Assembly (NCBI GenBank): GCA_002104985.1
Contig: MCGO01000106.1
Span: forward strand, 1-64,000
Source: Rhizoclosmatium globosum
Lineage: Eukaryota > Chytridiomycota > Chytridiomycetes > Chytridiales > Chytriomycetaceae
Reading direction: 5' to 3'
DNA: 64,000 bases
The notes beneath the pieces were generated by a model, which made no database searches, was not told where the DNA came from, and worked only from the letters and a program-made list of their open reading frames with translations. Below, one piece after another: positions 33,649-46,400 of the stretch; the first letter of the stretch is position 1, and each line of letters starts with the position of its first letter. The position numbers were made by a program, and so were the translations under genes.

Positions 33649-34423
33649 TTAGTATGGTTGGTATCCGCCGCGACCTCTGGCAACACCAACGAAATTAGCG
33701 ACAATATTATCACATTAGAAACTCATACCTATAAGGCGCGCCTCCGCGATATCCTCCTCGGAAACCCCCACGGACAAAACCACCTCTCGATGCCCCACGG
33801 AATGCTCCTCTTCCACGAGGAGCCCCACGGTATCCACCACGCATAAAGCTTGGAACGTTAGTGCGTTTTGGAGTGACCTGGGGAAGAATACGTTGGAATT
33901 CACTTTCACGGGCATTCAATACAAACCTTGAGCAAGCGCCCCTTGAAAAGAGATTCATTCAACGTGATGGCAGTTTCAACATTGGCAGCATCGGCAAACT
34001 CGACGTATGCGAATCCTTTGGGCTGACCAGTGAACTTGTCACAGAGAATAGTGATGCGGTTGATAGTTCCGCAAGATTGAAAGTGCGACTGAAGTTCTTC
34101 TGGAGTTGAGCTGTAATCCACGTTTCCGACGTAAACAGATCTGGCATCAATATCCTCCTTGGCTGTGATTGGTTCTTGTGTAAATATTCCAAAATTCTAT
34201 TGCGGATCAGTTCTCACCAGCGTCAGTAGTGGCTCCTGCATTTGACGTTTGGTCCACTTGCTCTTGCATTTGCTTCAACTTTGCAGCTTCTTCCTCCATT
34301 TGCTGAACACGAGCCTTCATGGCAACGATTTCCTACACAAATTCTGTCAAAACAGCTATTGGTTTCATTTGGAATACTCACGTCGTCCATTTCCTCATCC
34401 ACGATTGGTTTTTCGTCGGCCAT
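33649..34423 (-). CDS. Nuclear poly(A)-binding protein PABPN1/Pab2
   Basis: Binds nascent poly(A) tails in the nucleus and stimulates poly(A) polymerase. The start at 34423 gives [14 protein letters not shown], then a coiled-coil exon ([19 protein letters not shown]), then the [20 protein letters not shown] with RNP2, [20 protein letters not shown] and RNP1 PKGFAYVEF. The C-terminus is a Gly/Arg region ([15 protein letters not shown]) finishing, after a final intron, in RGRGGYQPY with stop at 33649. The acidic start, coiled coil, single RRM and RG tail are exactly the PABPN1 plan. Four introns. Confidence 0.94.
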
Positions 34424-34884
34424 TCTGAAGGTTGTCTGAATGAAACACAACCGGTCAACAATCCCTCCTCTTTTTCGTATAACAGCAACAACACATTAAG
34501 CGCCAGTATTCAAGGGTAACTAGTAATCCATACTCTTTTCCCTCTCCTTCTCTCTCCCTCTTTTTTTTTTTGCTTCCTTGCTTCCTCCATTCATTCTTTT
34601 ATCGAGAGATTTATGATTTTTAAGGAGAGGGATTTCAAAGGATGGAAGGAGGTGGGCTTTGCACAGGGAAGTGGAGTTAGCGGCTGTAGAGGAGGAGAAG
34701 GAGCTCCAGGTCCAGCAGCACATAATCAGGCACTTAATTGTAGGATATTCGGCCGAATGTTGAGAGATGCCGCAACACAAAGGCGACTTCTGGTATGAGG
34801 AAAGAGAGGTGATGTGCTCACCTTGTTTTTGGTTAAGTTCTTAAAACAATAGAAGAAACGGAAACGAAAAACAGTAAATATTAT
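34424..34884. other. Intergenic region, PABPN1 to AK6
   Basis: About 460 bp. It includes a T-run and CT-rich block (34530-34575) that, read on the minus strand, is purine-rich. No coding stretch with a recognisable motif. Confidence 0.45.
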
Positions 34885-35507
34885 TTATTCCGCATTATTC
34901 TCTCTCCAGTTCTCAATCCATGTCTCAATTCTCTGCACGTTCTCCTCCATATCTTCAATGGTTTCAGACTTAAGCTCTACAATAATACTGGAATCATAGG
35001 ATTCAAACGCTTCGATTTTGACGACATCCATAATTTCGCACTCGATATTCTCGGTAATCTTCTTAGTATTGTAGCCACTAATTCGGATAGGTTACGTTTC
35101 AGTAAGGTCTAGAGGAACAAAGTCAAGACTCACCGTCCTTCCAATCTAGGATACAGAATAGAGTTGTTTGCTCGCAATACAACAACAAGGTCAAACCATC
35201 GCTCTGGAAAGAACTCGCAACCATGGTGATCAACGACCTTTCCGCCTTCCTGCATCATTTCCTCCATCTCGTCCACAACTTTATCTTCATTGATGAGATA
35301 TGAATTGAATTCGGCATCGTATCCGTCGTGAAGGGCCTTCTCCTTGACAAGCTTTCCAACTTCAATATGTGTCATGCCTGGAACAGCTTGTGCGACCATT
35401 GAAGAAGTGACCGTCTTTCCTGTTCCCGGGGTTCCTGTGATCAAGATGTTTGGAAAGGACCGCTGCCTCATCTCAGGAGCTGATTCATTGTCGCTGTCAG
35501 AATCCAT
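34885..35507 (-). CDS. Adenylate kinase isoenzyme 6 / FAP7-type ribosome-biogenesis ATPase
   Basis: Nuclear P-loop NTPase needed for final 18S rRNA maturation. From 35507: acidic MDSDSDNESAPEM leader, then FPNILITGTPGTGKTVTSSM (Walker A), IEVGKLVKEKALHDGYDAEF, DEMEEMMQEGGKVVDHHGCE, FDLVVVLRANNSILYPRLEGR, and after an intron GYNTKKITENIECEIMDV. The tail ends IETWIENWRENNAE with stop at 34885. All AK6 elements are in order, including the RLxxRGYxxxKxxENxxAEI-type lid. The leader is slightly longer than usual. Confidence 0.95.
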
Positions 35508-35660
35508 CTGTTTCAAAAAAACAAAAAACAATGCAACAGATCGATGTATTGGTGTTTATCGATTTATTTATTGTTGATGTCGAATCATAGCCTCGTACTC
35601 CATTCCTTTTAGTGGTTTGAAGAAAGACATGAGACTGAATCAATGAAGGAGGGAGGGTAT

Positions 35661-36043
35661 TTAGGCCTGGTCCTTGTAGAGGAGTTTCTGAACAAAAGAT
35701 TAGGTTCTGTTTCTAGCCAGGTACCAGTAACTCACGACATCTCCAGCCTTTCCGTTAGCCCACTTGGCGTACTTGATGAACTGCTCCTCTCTCTTCAAGG
35801 CAGCAACCTTAGCATCTGGCTTCAAGGCTCTGCGGAGGGCAGCAGCAGCAATGTTGGAGACTTGGAGGTAACTGTGTATATCCAGGCATTTTAGTGATTG
35901 TTGTTTCGGTCTGTTCGCTTTCTCCAGTTCTGTCCTTCTGATCCACCCTTCCTTCTTCCAGTAATTGTACTGCACTAACTAAGATGTCAGCATCATGGAA
36001 GTACTACTCACGTAAGGCCAGCTTCACGCCAAAAGAAGGACAT
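35661..36043 (-). CDS. Mitochondrial ATP synthase subunit epsilon (Atp15)
   Basis: Smallest central-stalk subunit of F1. Three exons: MSFFWREAGLT, then YLQVSNIAAAALRRALKPDA with ALKREEQFIKYAKWANGKAG, then after a short intron KLLYKDQA and stop at 35661. This matches the family pattern (WRxAGLxYxxYSNIAAxxxRxALK). The start at 36043 fits the canonical N-terminus. About 68 residues, as expected. Confidence 0.93.
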
Positions 36044-36195
36044 GGTGTTTTCTGCGTTTTTTTATCGTCCTCAAAAGAGAGAAATGGAAGAAAGAACGAA
36101 GTAACAATTGAAAGAAAGAAAGAGTCTTTTCATTAAATCAAATACAAAAATAGAGATAGTTTCACTTGTGTACCGCCGCATCTGGCCTCGTCGTG

Positions 36196-39100
36196 TCAGT
36201 CTTCATTAATGATCGACCATATTCACTCACCGTAGCTCAGAATATCATCCCAAATAGAAGTGTTCACACGACTCGGATCGTCGTTTAATGCTGCAGTTAT
36301 ACTTTCTCGCGGAGGTTCAGGTTCGTATTCTTTAACTTGCGGTGGCATAGTATCAAAAACAGCTTTCAAGCTCTTTGTCGAAGAGCCTTCTTTTCCCGTG
36401 TACGAGAAACTTCGTCCTCCTTTCCCTCCTTTCATACTTGATGGTTTGCTTACCGCTTTAACAAGCTTGGGTGAACTTTCGTGAAACTCGGGTGTCTTTT
36501 CATGTTCGGCAATCAGAACAGATTCTGTTGACGCGGCATTCGATGAATGGCTGGATGGTAAGTCATATCCAGCAAAAGTTGAAGGATTCCAACCAGGTAC
36601 TACATCGTTCTCGGGGGCGTGTACCTGAATTTCATTCTGAGATGTTTTCGAGGTAGCATTTTTCAAAGTTTGCGTTAATAGATCATCCCTGCTGGTTTGC
36701 TTGGAGCTCTTTTTGGCGTTAAGTATTACTTCCTTCGAGTTTTCTTTCTGGGATAAACTCTTTTGAGTATCAGGCTCCAATTTAGACAATGAAGATGTTT
36801 TTGAAGGTTTAGATGTAGTTGATGGCTCTGCAGTACGCATATTAGCCGGTTCAGCTTGTTCTGCAAAATTAGAGTGCAGTGGTGGTTTGACAGTGGCATC
36901 TTCCGAAATATGGCCGTTCTTCAAGATTTCCTCCTTCTTATCCACCGTATTTATATCGTGATCGCTATTCTTTTCCACTGTTACTTTCGATTGAGAAGCA
37001 GAGTGAAGTCCCAAAACCGATTTGAACATGGCTTTCAAATCGATAGATTCATCACTGACAAATTCTGGCCCTTCTTTTGCAGCGTCATCAACTTTTTCAA
37101 TACTGATAGAGGCCTGGATATCAGTTAGCTTCGGTGCGTCTGGTTCAACTCCAGAATTTCTAGTAAGATCTTGGAATAATGAGTCCAGTATAGGTGTTTC
37201 GGTGGGTACAATTTTATGGCCGTCGTTTGCTTTTGGTAATGGATCTTCTGGTTCAGGGTATAATGCGTTTGTGGCTCCTTCATCACCTGTTTGAAGTTCT
37301 TCTTGATGCTGGAGCTGACTGGCTTCATATTTTGCTGTCATAATTTCTTCAAGAGTCTTGGGTCGCCTTGCACTGCTTGGTCGCTTTGCCATTGAGGCTC
37401 TATTTGCTGCGGTATTCTCGCTATCCAACTCAGTTGTTTCGTTTATATCAGCTCTCAATGTATCAGCAGTGGCAGGTTTGACCACATTTTCTAACGACGT
37501 TCGATCGTCTATGCTAACAACGCGTTCGCTGTCCTCGTCATGAGGAAGACTTTCACTTGAAACTTCTTTCTTTCCATCGCCATCAAGACTCAACACAGAT
37601 TGCATCAACAATGCCATATTAATTTCGCTTTTTTCTTTGGCTGGTGCGGTCTCTGTGTTGGTATCATTTGACACATTCACATACTTGCTGATTGTTCTCG
37701 GCAGGCTCTGTGGCTCCTCTGCGACAGGATTCGTATCATTCGTTTTAATGGCACTAGAAGTTTCAATCAATGCATTCGCTTTTGCAATGGCTTGTGCAAG
37801 CAAGTTTTCCTTGCTGGTTTGTTTGGAACCTGCCTTTGAGTCTGCTAAACTTGAAACTGACTTGACTTTCCTCGATTGGTTTATTGAAACAGTACTAGAA
37901 GAAGAAGATCTTGGCGGAGTCGACTGGGGGGCACCAACTTGGCTTGCTCTTACTGTTGGAGAGTGTGTCCCAGAAGGCTTGGAAGTGGGAGGTTTTGCAG
38001 ATATGCTGTTTATCCGACTGGTTGGACGAGAATGAGTTATCGACGACTTTTCCTTATTGCTAGTATGGTTTGTTGAATGCATAGAAGCCGAGCTTGATGA
38101 TCTGGATAGGACAGAGAGTGGAAGAACTTCTTTGCTGTTATGCCTCGTGGAATTTAAAGAAACTTGTATTGAGCTGGCTTTTTTGATACTTGATGCTCGT
38201 GAGTGAGGCTTACTTTCATTTAATTCCTTGTTACTTGAAATTTTGTTATCAGCTGCAACATTTTCAGTACTCTCGGTTTTGTTTAGTGGAGAAGGAGACT
38301 TTCTCGTTTTCGGACCGAAAAATGCAGAATTAATTGATTCAAGAGGAATCAGACTGTCTCTACTTTGAGTACGGCTTGACAATTTAGATTGCTGTCCTGA
38401 TGCTAAACTTGGAACCGACTTGATTCGTCCAGTCAATTTTAAAGATTCACTGCTACTTGATCGAAGTGGTGGTTGATCTTTTGACAAGCTTTGATTTGAC
38501 GATGATCGTAAGGGTGTCTTGACTTTATTTTGGAGACTGGAGCTTGAAGGCTGCTTATATAGGTCTTTTGAAGATTGGTTTGTTTCAGGTCGCTGAGAGC
38601 TCTTGGATGTAGACTCATGTTTAGGAGTATTCGAAAATTGTGACGGTTTGGTGATGGATGTCCTTTCAGTTGTAGCTGGTTCCACTTTACTCTGAACCGT
38701 TTCCTCGTCTTTTTGACCTTCAACATCGCTATCATCATCGTCATCGTCATCATTCGTATTAGAAGCCGTTACAGACAATGGGCTTCTGACAGAAGGTCTT
38801 CGATTCATTGACACTCGAGACGGTCGGAAATTTATATTGTCAATCAAGTCATCATCTACTTCAAGTCCTGCTGGCGACGGTGGACTTCCAACGGTTGATG
38901 CTCGGTTTGACAGCATACCTGGTGGGGTAGTTGGAGAAACACTTGCACGACGGACTAGAGTCGTTACCAGCAAGCTAGGTCGCTTTTGAGAATTGACAGT
39001 GCTTGCACGCATGCTCATTGGCGATAAATACTCATCAGACTCATCTGACGCACTAGGAATAAAAAATTCAGAGAGAAATTACGTTTAAGCTTGACCTCAC

Positions 39101-42100
39101 ATGGATATCTTGCTTCCATTCAACTGTATAGAGCCTACCATCGACGTTGATGAAGTACCGACTTGATTTTTTAACAATGAAGTTTGGAGTTTCGAGTTTG
39201 AAGTGGTGACAACTTGTTTGTCCCCAGCCACAACGGTAAGAGACTGAGTTCTTGCATTATGCTGATCTCGCAAATCTTTCAATGAGCCTATGTAAATTTT
39301 AGATCAATTATGTGGTTGTCGCAGCGTTACCTTTCGCCAAGTTGGGCTCACTTCGAGGAATAGAGGCTGCCAACGCTTCAAAGGAGCTCTTTTTCACATC
39401 TACTATAACGATTAACTGCGGGCCATAATCAATCTGAACAACTCACCTTTCTCTGAAGTCAATGGTTTGCCTGACAGTGTCTCAGTAGATGATATAACAG
39501 CTTCTGGGACTTTTTCCAAAGTCTCTGAAGAAGCAGAAACGGGCTGATTAACAACAGGAGTCTTTGCCATTGAAGCTCGATTGGATTCGTAAAATTCATC
39601 AAAGTCGTCGCCATAATTTAATGATCCCGTCGAGCCTGCCAAAGTCGCCTCGGCATTGTTAGCTGTTGGTAAATCGATGGATTCGTATGATTCAAACTCA
39701 TTCTTGATCGAGCTAGGCTCTTTATTGTCTTCAGTCGGAGGCTTTACGATAACTTCGGGTTCTGTGGTTGTCTTGGGTTCAGGTTCGGGTTGAATGGGCT
39801 CAAATTCAGTATCATCTAAATAATCGTTGTTGTACGCATCTGCATTTGTGGATGCACGTGCAGTTACTACAGGGGACAGGTTAAAGTCGTCATCATAGTC
39901 CAAATTATCAAATGCGGAAGCTTGTCTTGAGCTTGGAGCAACTTGTTCCTGCTGACTAGGTTGAGTTGAAGTTTCGGTTGCTGGGGCATTCGTAATGTCC
40001 TTTTCAAGTTGTGGTTTTGACTCTTCTGGAGGAGGCAGTTGACTCGGAGTTAAATTTAACTCATCCGAAACTTGAATGGGTTGGGACTCGATGAGAATCT
40101 CGCTTTGAGCTGGACTTTGGACCAGGCTCCGAGGCTTTACGCTTGAGACTTCAGCAGCCGCAGATTGAAGAGGTTCAAACGCATCGCTAGTATCGTTTTG
40201 AGGTTCAGCTTCTTTGTCAGAAATATCCAGATTACTGAAGGAAACATTCTTCTTTGATGAAGTAACATTATCTGTAGAGCCTTTGAGACTACTTTTTCGG
40301 GAGGAGTTGAGGTTGGCGATTTCAGAACTAACTGGTTGGAGCTTGTTCTGCTCCAATGTTTCAGCTACGGGTTCAGCGAGAGCTTTGGTTACATTATCGC
40401 TGATGGCGTCAATACTGTTTCCTTGAAGTTTGATATCTGGATTTGATGAATTTCCACTGGACTCAGGCAAAATAATATTTTTGTCAAGGTCCAATTTTTC
40501 GGTGGAAGTTGCATCGTTTGCAACTGACGGTTCAATGATGGCCGTCCTGCCTTGCGAATTTGAAGTTGATACTACACCTGCATCAGGATCAGAAGTCTGT
40601 TTTTCAGCTGCCAAGGAATCTGTTGTGTCAGGTTCAGGAACTTCAATGTTTGCTTCCCAATCTACATCAACTTGAGTCGCCGGCTCTGGCAAATGTACTT
40701 TGTTAGCGGAGTCTTTGATGTCTTCTTGTGGTAGTTCAACATTTTGAGGCACCACTTCTTGTGAGGATGGTTGCGGCAGACTTATATCGGATTCCCAATT
40801 GATTTCACTTCCGCCAACAGGAGCCGGTGGAGTCTCGTTTTCTTCTTTGATAGTGGCTTCCTCATGGTGCACTACTTCATGATTACTTTGTTCACCAAGA
40901 CTGAAATCTGATGCCCAATTCATGTCGGCAGGATCTGCAGTTTTGGCAAGAGCTACAGGCTCTTCTTGAATTGTCGGAGGCTCAGAGACTTGTTGATGAG
41001 TTTGTTCCATGGGATCGGGTAAGCTGAAATCAGACTCCCAATTAATTTCAGCAGGATCAACAGCTTGAGCTGGCTGTTCTGAAAGTTGATTGCTTTCATC
41101 ATGAAATTCTTCATCGTAGTTATATTCGTTTTCATCAAAGACTTGCTCAGGCTGCAGATCTACTTGTTCATCGTTCGCATTGTTGAGTTCAAGATTACTT
41201 TCGATTGGAGACGCAAATAATTGAGGTTCAGCAGTTTCATCGACAGGCTCTTCGACTTCGTTTGCAGTGCTAGCTTCTGGCTCGACAGTTTCTATGCCCT
41301 CTAATTCCAAAGCTGAAACTGCTTGTGGAGTTCCATCCAACAAATACGACAGTGAATCTTGCTGTCCCACTGCTAATCCCGATTCAGAGACTACTTCAGC
41401 AGTTATCACCTCTTCAGCCTCAGTGCCTCCATATTCCTCAAAATCTTGCATCGAAACCAAATATTGTTCACTCACAGTTCCACCGTCTTGAATATTCGCA
41501 ATTGATCCAACCTTCTCAGGACTTGCGAGATACTGAGCAGAAGTAGCACCATATAGTATCGGCTCTTCCGATTCTTGGACAGGTGGTATCTCAGAGGAAG
41601 GTTCTTTTACAGCCATGAATTGCGCGGTCACTTCATACCCCGCCTCAGATCCAAAATCGCTAAATTCGGAGCCAATTGGAAACTCAGAGTCTCGTGTTGG
41701 TCTTGCGGAAGACGGACGGGGACCGTGGTCGATGATGGGAATCTGTTGCTGCTGTTGTTTCTTTGCAGCGAGTTGTTTCACGACCTGTAGTTTTTCCATA
41801 AGCGTCATAAGAAACCAATCAAAAAATATACCGTCTCTACATCGCCACCAAGTTTTTGAATGTATCCAACAAGTAACAACTCAGTAGCTTCAAGCGGAAC
41901 ACCTGCCATCTCTTGTACACCTTCCAACACCTCCACGTTATTCAACGACTGACTTCCCCTCGGAGTCGACTTTGGTGAATCCCCAATCAACTTAACAAGC
42001 TCCCTCAAAAACAGTTTCGTGTTTCCAATATCATTCTTCTCATAATGTCGTCGCGCGAGTCCAAATAGTTTCAACACGGGCGATCCCGATTTCAGCTCGA

Positions 42101-42771
42101 TTTCGCTCACGTCGTCGTGCGGAGGGATAGGGCGGGTTGAGCCTCGCGCTTTTCGTTTCAGTTTTGCTTTGAGGAGTTCGATTTTCGGGATGACTTTGTC
42201 GGGGTCGAGGCCGTATTCTTCGAGTTTTTGGCGACTCATGGAGCGAAGTTTTGTGAGGAGTTCTGATTCGGTGAGTTCGAGGTTTGGTGGTGGTTTTTCA
42301 GAGTAGAGGAGGGCGGTTTTCCACATTGTTACAGGGAAATTTGTGAGGAAGGTGGGGTAGGATACGCTTGGAGATGTGTTTGTCGGGAGTTCAATATGTT
42401 GATTGGAGATTCGTTGTTTTTCTTCTTCGATTTGACGGCGGATTGCATACTGATGTTACTTTCGTGTCAGCGATCATCAGGAGAAACAAGTTCACCTCTA
42501 TTTCGCGGTCAAGAGTCCGTTCTTGTTGATGTTTAATATTTTGTTCTTGCCAGTCAAGTTCATCAAGGTACAATTGTTGCTTTTTAAAATGCTTTTTGGG
42601 AACGACTTTTCCATCGGCCGTGATCTTTGAAAGGTTTAATACTTCACAAGACGCAGAAATTAAGTAACATACAAGGCCGACTTTTTGTAAATGTTTACGG
42701 AGACTTGCACTACTAAAGTAGTCTCGCAAATCTTCATCCAGTAGTGGCTCATATAATCTACGATGCATCAT
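36196..42771 (-). CDS. Giant disordered protein with ERICH3-like N-terminus (probable flagellar protein)
   Basis: One long multi-exon gene. The first exon (MMHRRLYEPLLDEDLRDYFS, then LRKHLQKVGLIT) and the next (ADGKVVPKKHF, LDELDWQEQN) match the N-terminal module of vertebrate ERICH3, a glutamate-rich protein reported in cilia. After helical exons (about 41805-42470), introns join an 800-residue Glu/Ser/Pro-rich exon (39460-41780), two small exons (near 39380 and 39120-39280) and a 930-residue Ser/Lys-rich exon (36240-39050). The last coding bases are probably spliced to a stop at 36196. Short motifs recur: four W-containing units (40640-41060), NRASMAK (twice), SKQTS followed by LL (twice) and SVL-x-L helices (twice). 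About 2,100 residues in all. Splice links were checked by phase and all are open. Confidence 0.72.
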
Positions 42772-42790
42772 AAATAATGGATTAGATCAA

Positions 42791-43174
42791 ATTGAATAGT
42801 TACGGCATATCCTTGGTCACAAGGTTGACATCGTATATCCGTTCCTTCTCCCTGAGAGACAAAGTTCTTGGGGGTCTCCTGAAGCCATTAGTGAGAATCG
42901 ATTTCCCTCAAAATCAATGCCCTTACTTTGTTATGGGAACTGGTGGAGGTTTGGAGGTAATGGTGGCTATAATTGAGTCGCGTCAGTATGTTCAATCATT
43001 TCTCTCACAATCACCTTCATTATCAGGTTCTGAAGGATCTACCGTACGGTTTGACTTTGAAGTGGATGTTGTACTTGGTCGCGGCTTCTTGGGTGGAGTT
43101 GGAACCTTGAAAATGTCATCGAAAGCTGTGAGTGGTGCTACAGACGCTTTCTTGTGTCGCCTTGAAGATTTCAT
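42791..43174 (-). CDS. Possible small basic protein; strand uncertain
   Basis: On the minus strand, a reading from 43174 gives MKSSRRHKKASVAPLTAFDD followed by IFKVPTPPKKPRPSTTSTSK and DPSEPDNEG. After possible introns it continues PPPVPIT and LREKERIYDVNLVTKDMP, stopping near 42800. The low-complexity Lys/Pro/Ser composition looks like real disordered coding sequence. The opposite strand holds a 174-residue open frame (42792-43316) with antisense-like composition. No family is assigned. It could also be promoter sequence between the ERICH3-like gene and the HECT gene. Confidence 0.3.
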
Positions 43175-43456
43175 ATGTGGTTCGAATCTCCCTGCGTTTC
43201 AACTCGAAATTTCCTTTGGAGCAGCCTCTATAGAATGGATTGAGGCTGTGGAGGCGGCTATGGAGATGCCAATCCTTTGTTGTGAAAGATTTACAAAGCT
43301 AATCTTAAAGGTATAAGGCTAGATTTTGTTCAGAACTATCCTTTCCTAGATAATTTCGGCTGACTTTGTTGATTCTCATTTGTCATTTATCGGACACTTG
43401 CGTTGGTAGTTCCAACAACTTCCAAAAATTTCATAACAAATCGGGAGGTTCAGGTG

Positions 43457-46400
43457 ATGGCGGAACCTCAGAGCATTCTCGAGTGGGGTGCCATTGGGTG
43501 AGTTTCCTCTTCGTCGATGTCTTCCAATGGCAGTAGATTGAGTGGAAGGGGTGGTGGAAGGTCGACCAGCAGTATTTCAGTTGAAGGTGCAGCGCAGCAA
43601 CAACGCACCCCATCTGACTCTCCACTCAAGCACACTTTCTTCTCTCGCTTAAAAGTCTTTAAACTCCGCCCTGACGCCACTGACCCTCTTCGATCGAAAC
43701 ACAGAATTGCATCGGCAACCGAATCGGCAACATCGAATGCGACGCCGCGATCAGTTTCGTTCTTTTCCGAATCCGAATTTGTTGTTCAAAGTGCGGCATT
43801 TGGCGAGTCGCACGGCGCGGCGGTGGTCAGTGACTCAGTGACTTGTGTTGAAGTTCGAGAGCGGCGGCTGTTGACACACTTCAAATTCAAGGTTTCTCGG
43901 CGATCGGAAGAGGGAATTCTGGTGACCTGGGGCGATAACAGCTTTGGTGTGTTTGTGCTTTGCCTTTCGTTTGGAGTGAAACTGTCTTTCTAATCGGCGA
44001 GCTGGTAGGCCAACTCGGCCATAACAAGAACCCTTCTTCTCCATCTCGTGTCGATATGCTCGAATTATACAACATCAAGGCTGTGGCTTGTGGCGCCCGC
44101 TTCACTCTCGTCCTCACTTCATGCGGGAAAGTACACTCATTCGGTGCGAACGATTCTCGTCAACTCGGTCACTCGCCTGACGCCATCAAAGTATCGAAAC
44201 CAAAACAAGTCAAGTTTATACCCGTCCACAAAATCTTGAATCATGGTGCTCCACCCCCAAAAGTCTTGCAGATTGCATGTGGTGCTCGACATTCACTCTT
44301 ACTCACTGAAGATGGTTCTGTATGGGCGTTTGGAGATAATTCTTCTTGTCAACTGGGAATGCGACTGTCTGTCCCCTTTTCAAATGGTGCTACTCTCGTC
44401 AAAGAGCTCTATGGCCTTCCCATCAAAAAGATCTGTGCTGGTATGGTTATACAAGAGCGAGACCTTGAACAGAAGATCGTGGCCTGAAAAAGAATATGAA
44501 AGTTGGACTGGTGAATGTGAAAGAAAGAATCTGACAAATCGTTGCAACATTACATCATCAACTCCACAATTGAAATATCGAAACACAATCTAATTAATTA
44601 CTGTAGGTGGCGCATTTTCATTGGCATTGACCGCAACTGGGAATGTGTATTCTTGGGGAAGCAACTCTACAGGCCAGTTAGGTCATGGAACACGTCAAAC
44701 CACGCACATACCAACTTTAATACAAAAATTATATGGAATTGTTGATATCTGTGCTGGCGAAAGTCATTGTCTCGCAATAGACTTTGCAGGAAAGTGTTTT
44801 GTCTGGGGAAGTGGATCTCACGGCCAAACTGCTTCGTTCGCGCCGTTCTTCACCTCTCCGTTTCCTTTGAGCGGAATGGATGGTGGTAATTTTGGATCTG
44901 TACAGCAAATTGCTTGCGGGAAACTTCATTCATTTGTTTTGGCGAAACGACCACTTGGAGACGGGTCCGATAAAGAATGCCTGAAATTGTATTCGTTTGG
45001 GTGTAATGATGTCGGACAGCTTGGAAATGGAAATTGCATAAGTAGGAATACTGTGGGGCAAGTCTTACTCCCAAAGCCTCTTGATCTGAGTCTGTCGCAT
45101 TCACTGATTGGTGCCTATGACCAAATGATGCTTGTTACGTCAGCATCACCGATATCGTCACAGATTACAGAAGGTCTTACGCTTGCAGCTATCAAAGACC
45201 TTGTTACCTCTATCGAAACTCATGACTCTCATACGTCCGGCTCTCTCTTGCTCTCATTACTTCAGCAAAATCTCTGTTCTCTTTCTCGACTTAACTCCTG
45301 TTTTTTATCTCAAGACTGTGTATGCAATTTTGGCCACAAGTTTCCTTCCGTCTCACTCGCAGATGCAAAAGCAGCATTTACGTTACTAGCATCAATGAAA
45401 AACCCAACATGGGCGCCTCAAATTCACAAATTACTCTGTGAAGCCTATGTACTCGATCCATCTGCTCTCACAGAATTTGAAGGAGTCTGCAAGACCCACC
45501 TGTCTCCTGAATCACTGCACGGCTTTTTGATTCTGTTTGAAAACCCATTCCTGACGTCTAATAAGGACAACCTCGAAAGCGTTGGGCGACTCGCTGACCT
45601 TATGAATGATTTCAGTAATGAGCAAAGAGCTGTGTTTGAACAATGGTGGACTCAACCTGAACTGTTGGAAAATTTCCGGGCAGCCGTAAAAGCGTTTAAC
45701 AAGGCATTATCGAGATATACATTCTTGCGGTTGGAGGAACCAACCATGTCTGCCTTGGAAGTGTTGAAGTGGCTTTGGACTATCAATAATCGACCATTTG
45801 AGGATGACGACCCGTTAAAGTTTCGACACTTTGAGTCTACCCTAGGAAGTGTTGTTCAATCTAATGCTCCTCCAACTGAGCCAGTCCCGCAACCCGCTCC
45901 TCCTAATGTGTTTCAAGCAATGCAAGGATTTATGTCTGCCATGTTTGACGTACGTAATCCGAATGGAGCTGTTCCCACTGGAGGAGGTGAAGGAAATGCA
46001 ACTGCACAGCCGACTGCCCACGTATTCCCCTTTCCATTCCCTTTTCCAAATCAAGCAGGGGGTGCAAACCAACAGTTGCCGCCCTTGCCAAATAATCTAC
46101 CTATGGATGCCATCATGGAAACGTTTATTCAAACGGCGCTCCCACAATTGGAAGCGTCATTCACCAAGAATCAAAAAGTTATCACTTTGGGCTCTCGACC
46201 CTCCCCACGAACCCTCATTCCGCATTCCGAATTTATTAACGAAACATTATCAAAACGAGTTGACTTCAAGAATGATTATCGGGCCTTTTGTTGGCGATTC
46301 CGGTCGCATCCGTTTTTACCAGAGAACCCAGCGAACCAGTTTTCGTTCTCTGAGTTTCCATTTGTTTTGACTCTTGGAGCCCGTATGCTTCTCTTGGTGC

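Noticed and set aside
42792..43316. 174-codon plus-strand open frame
   Set aside because: Composition looks like the complement of a Lys/Pro/Ser-rich minus-strand sequence; no motif, and no fit to the neighbouring HERC start.
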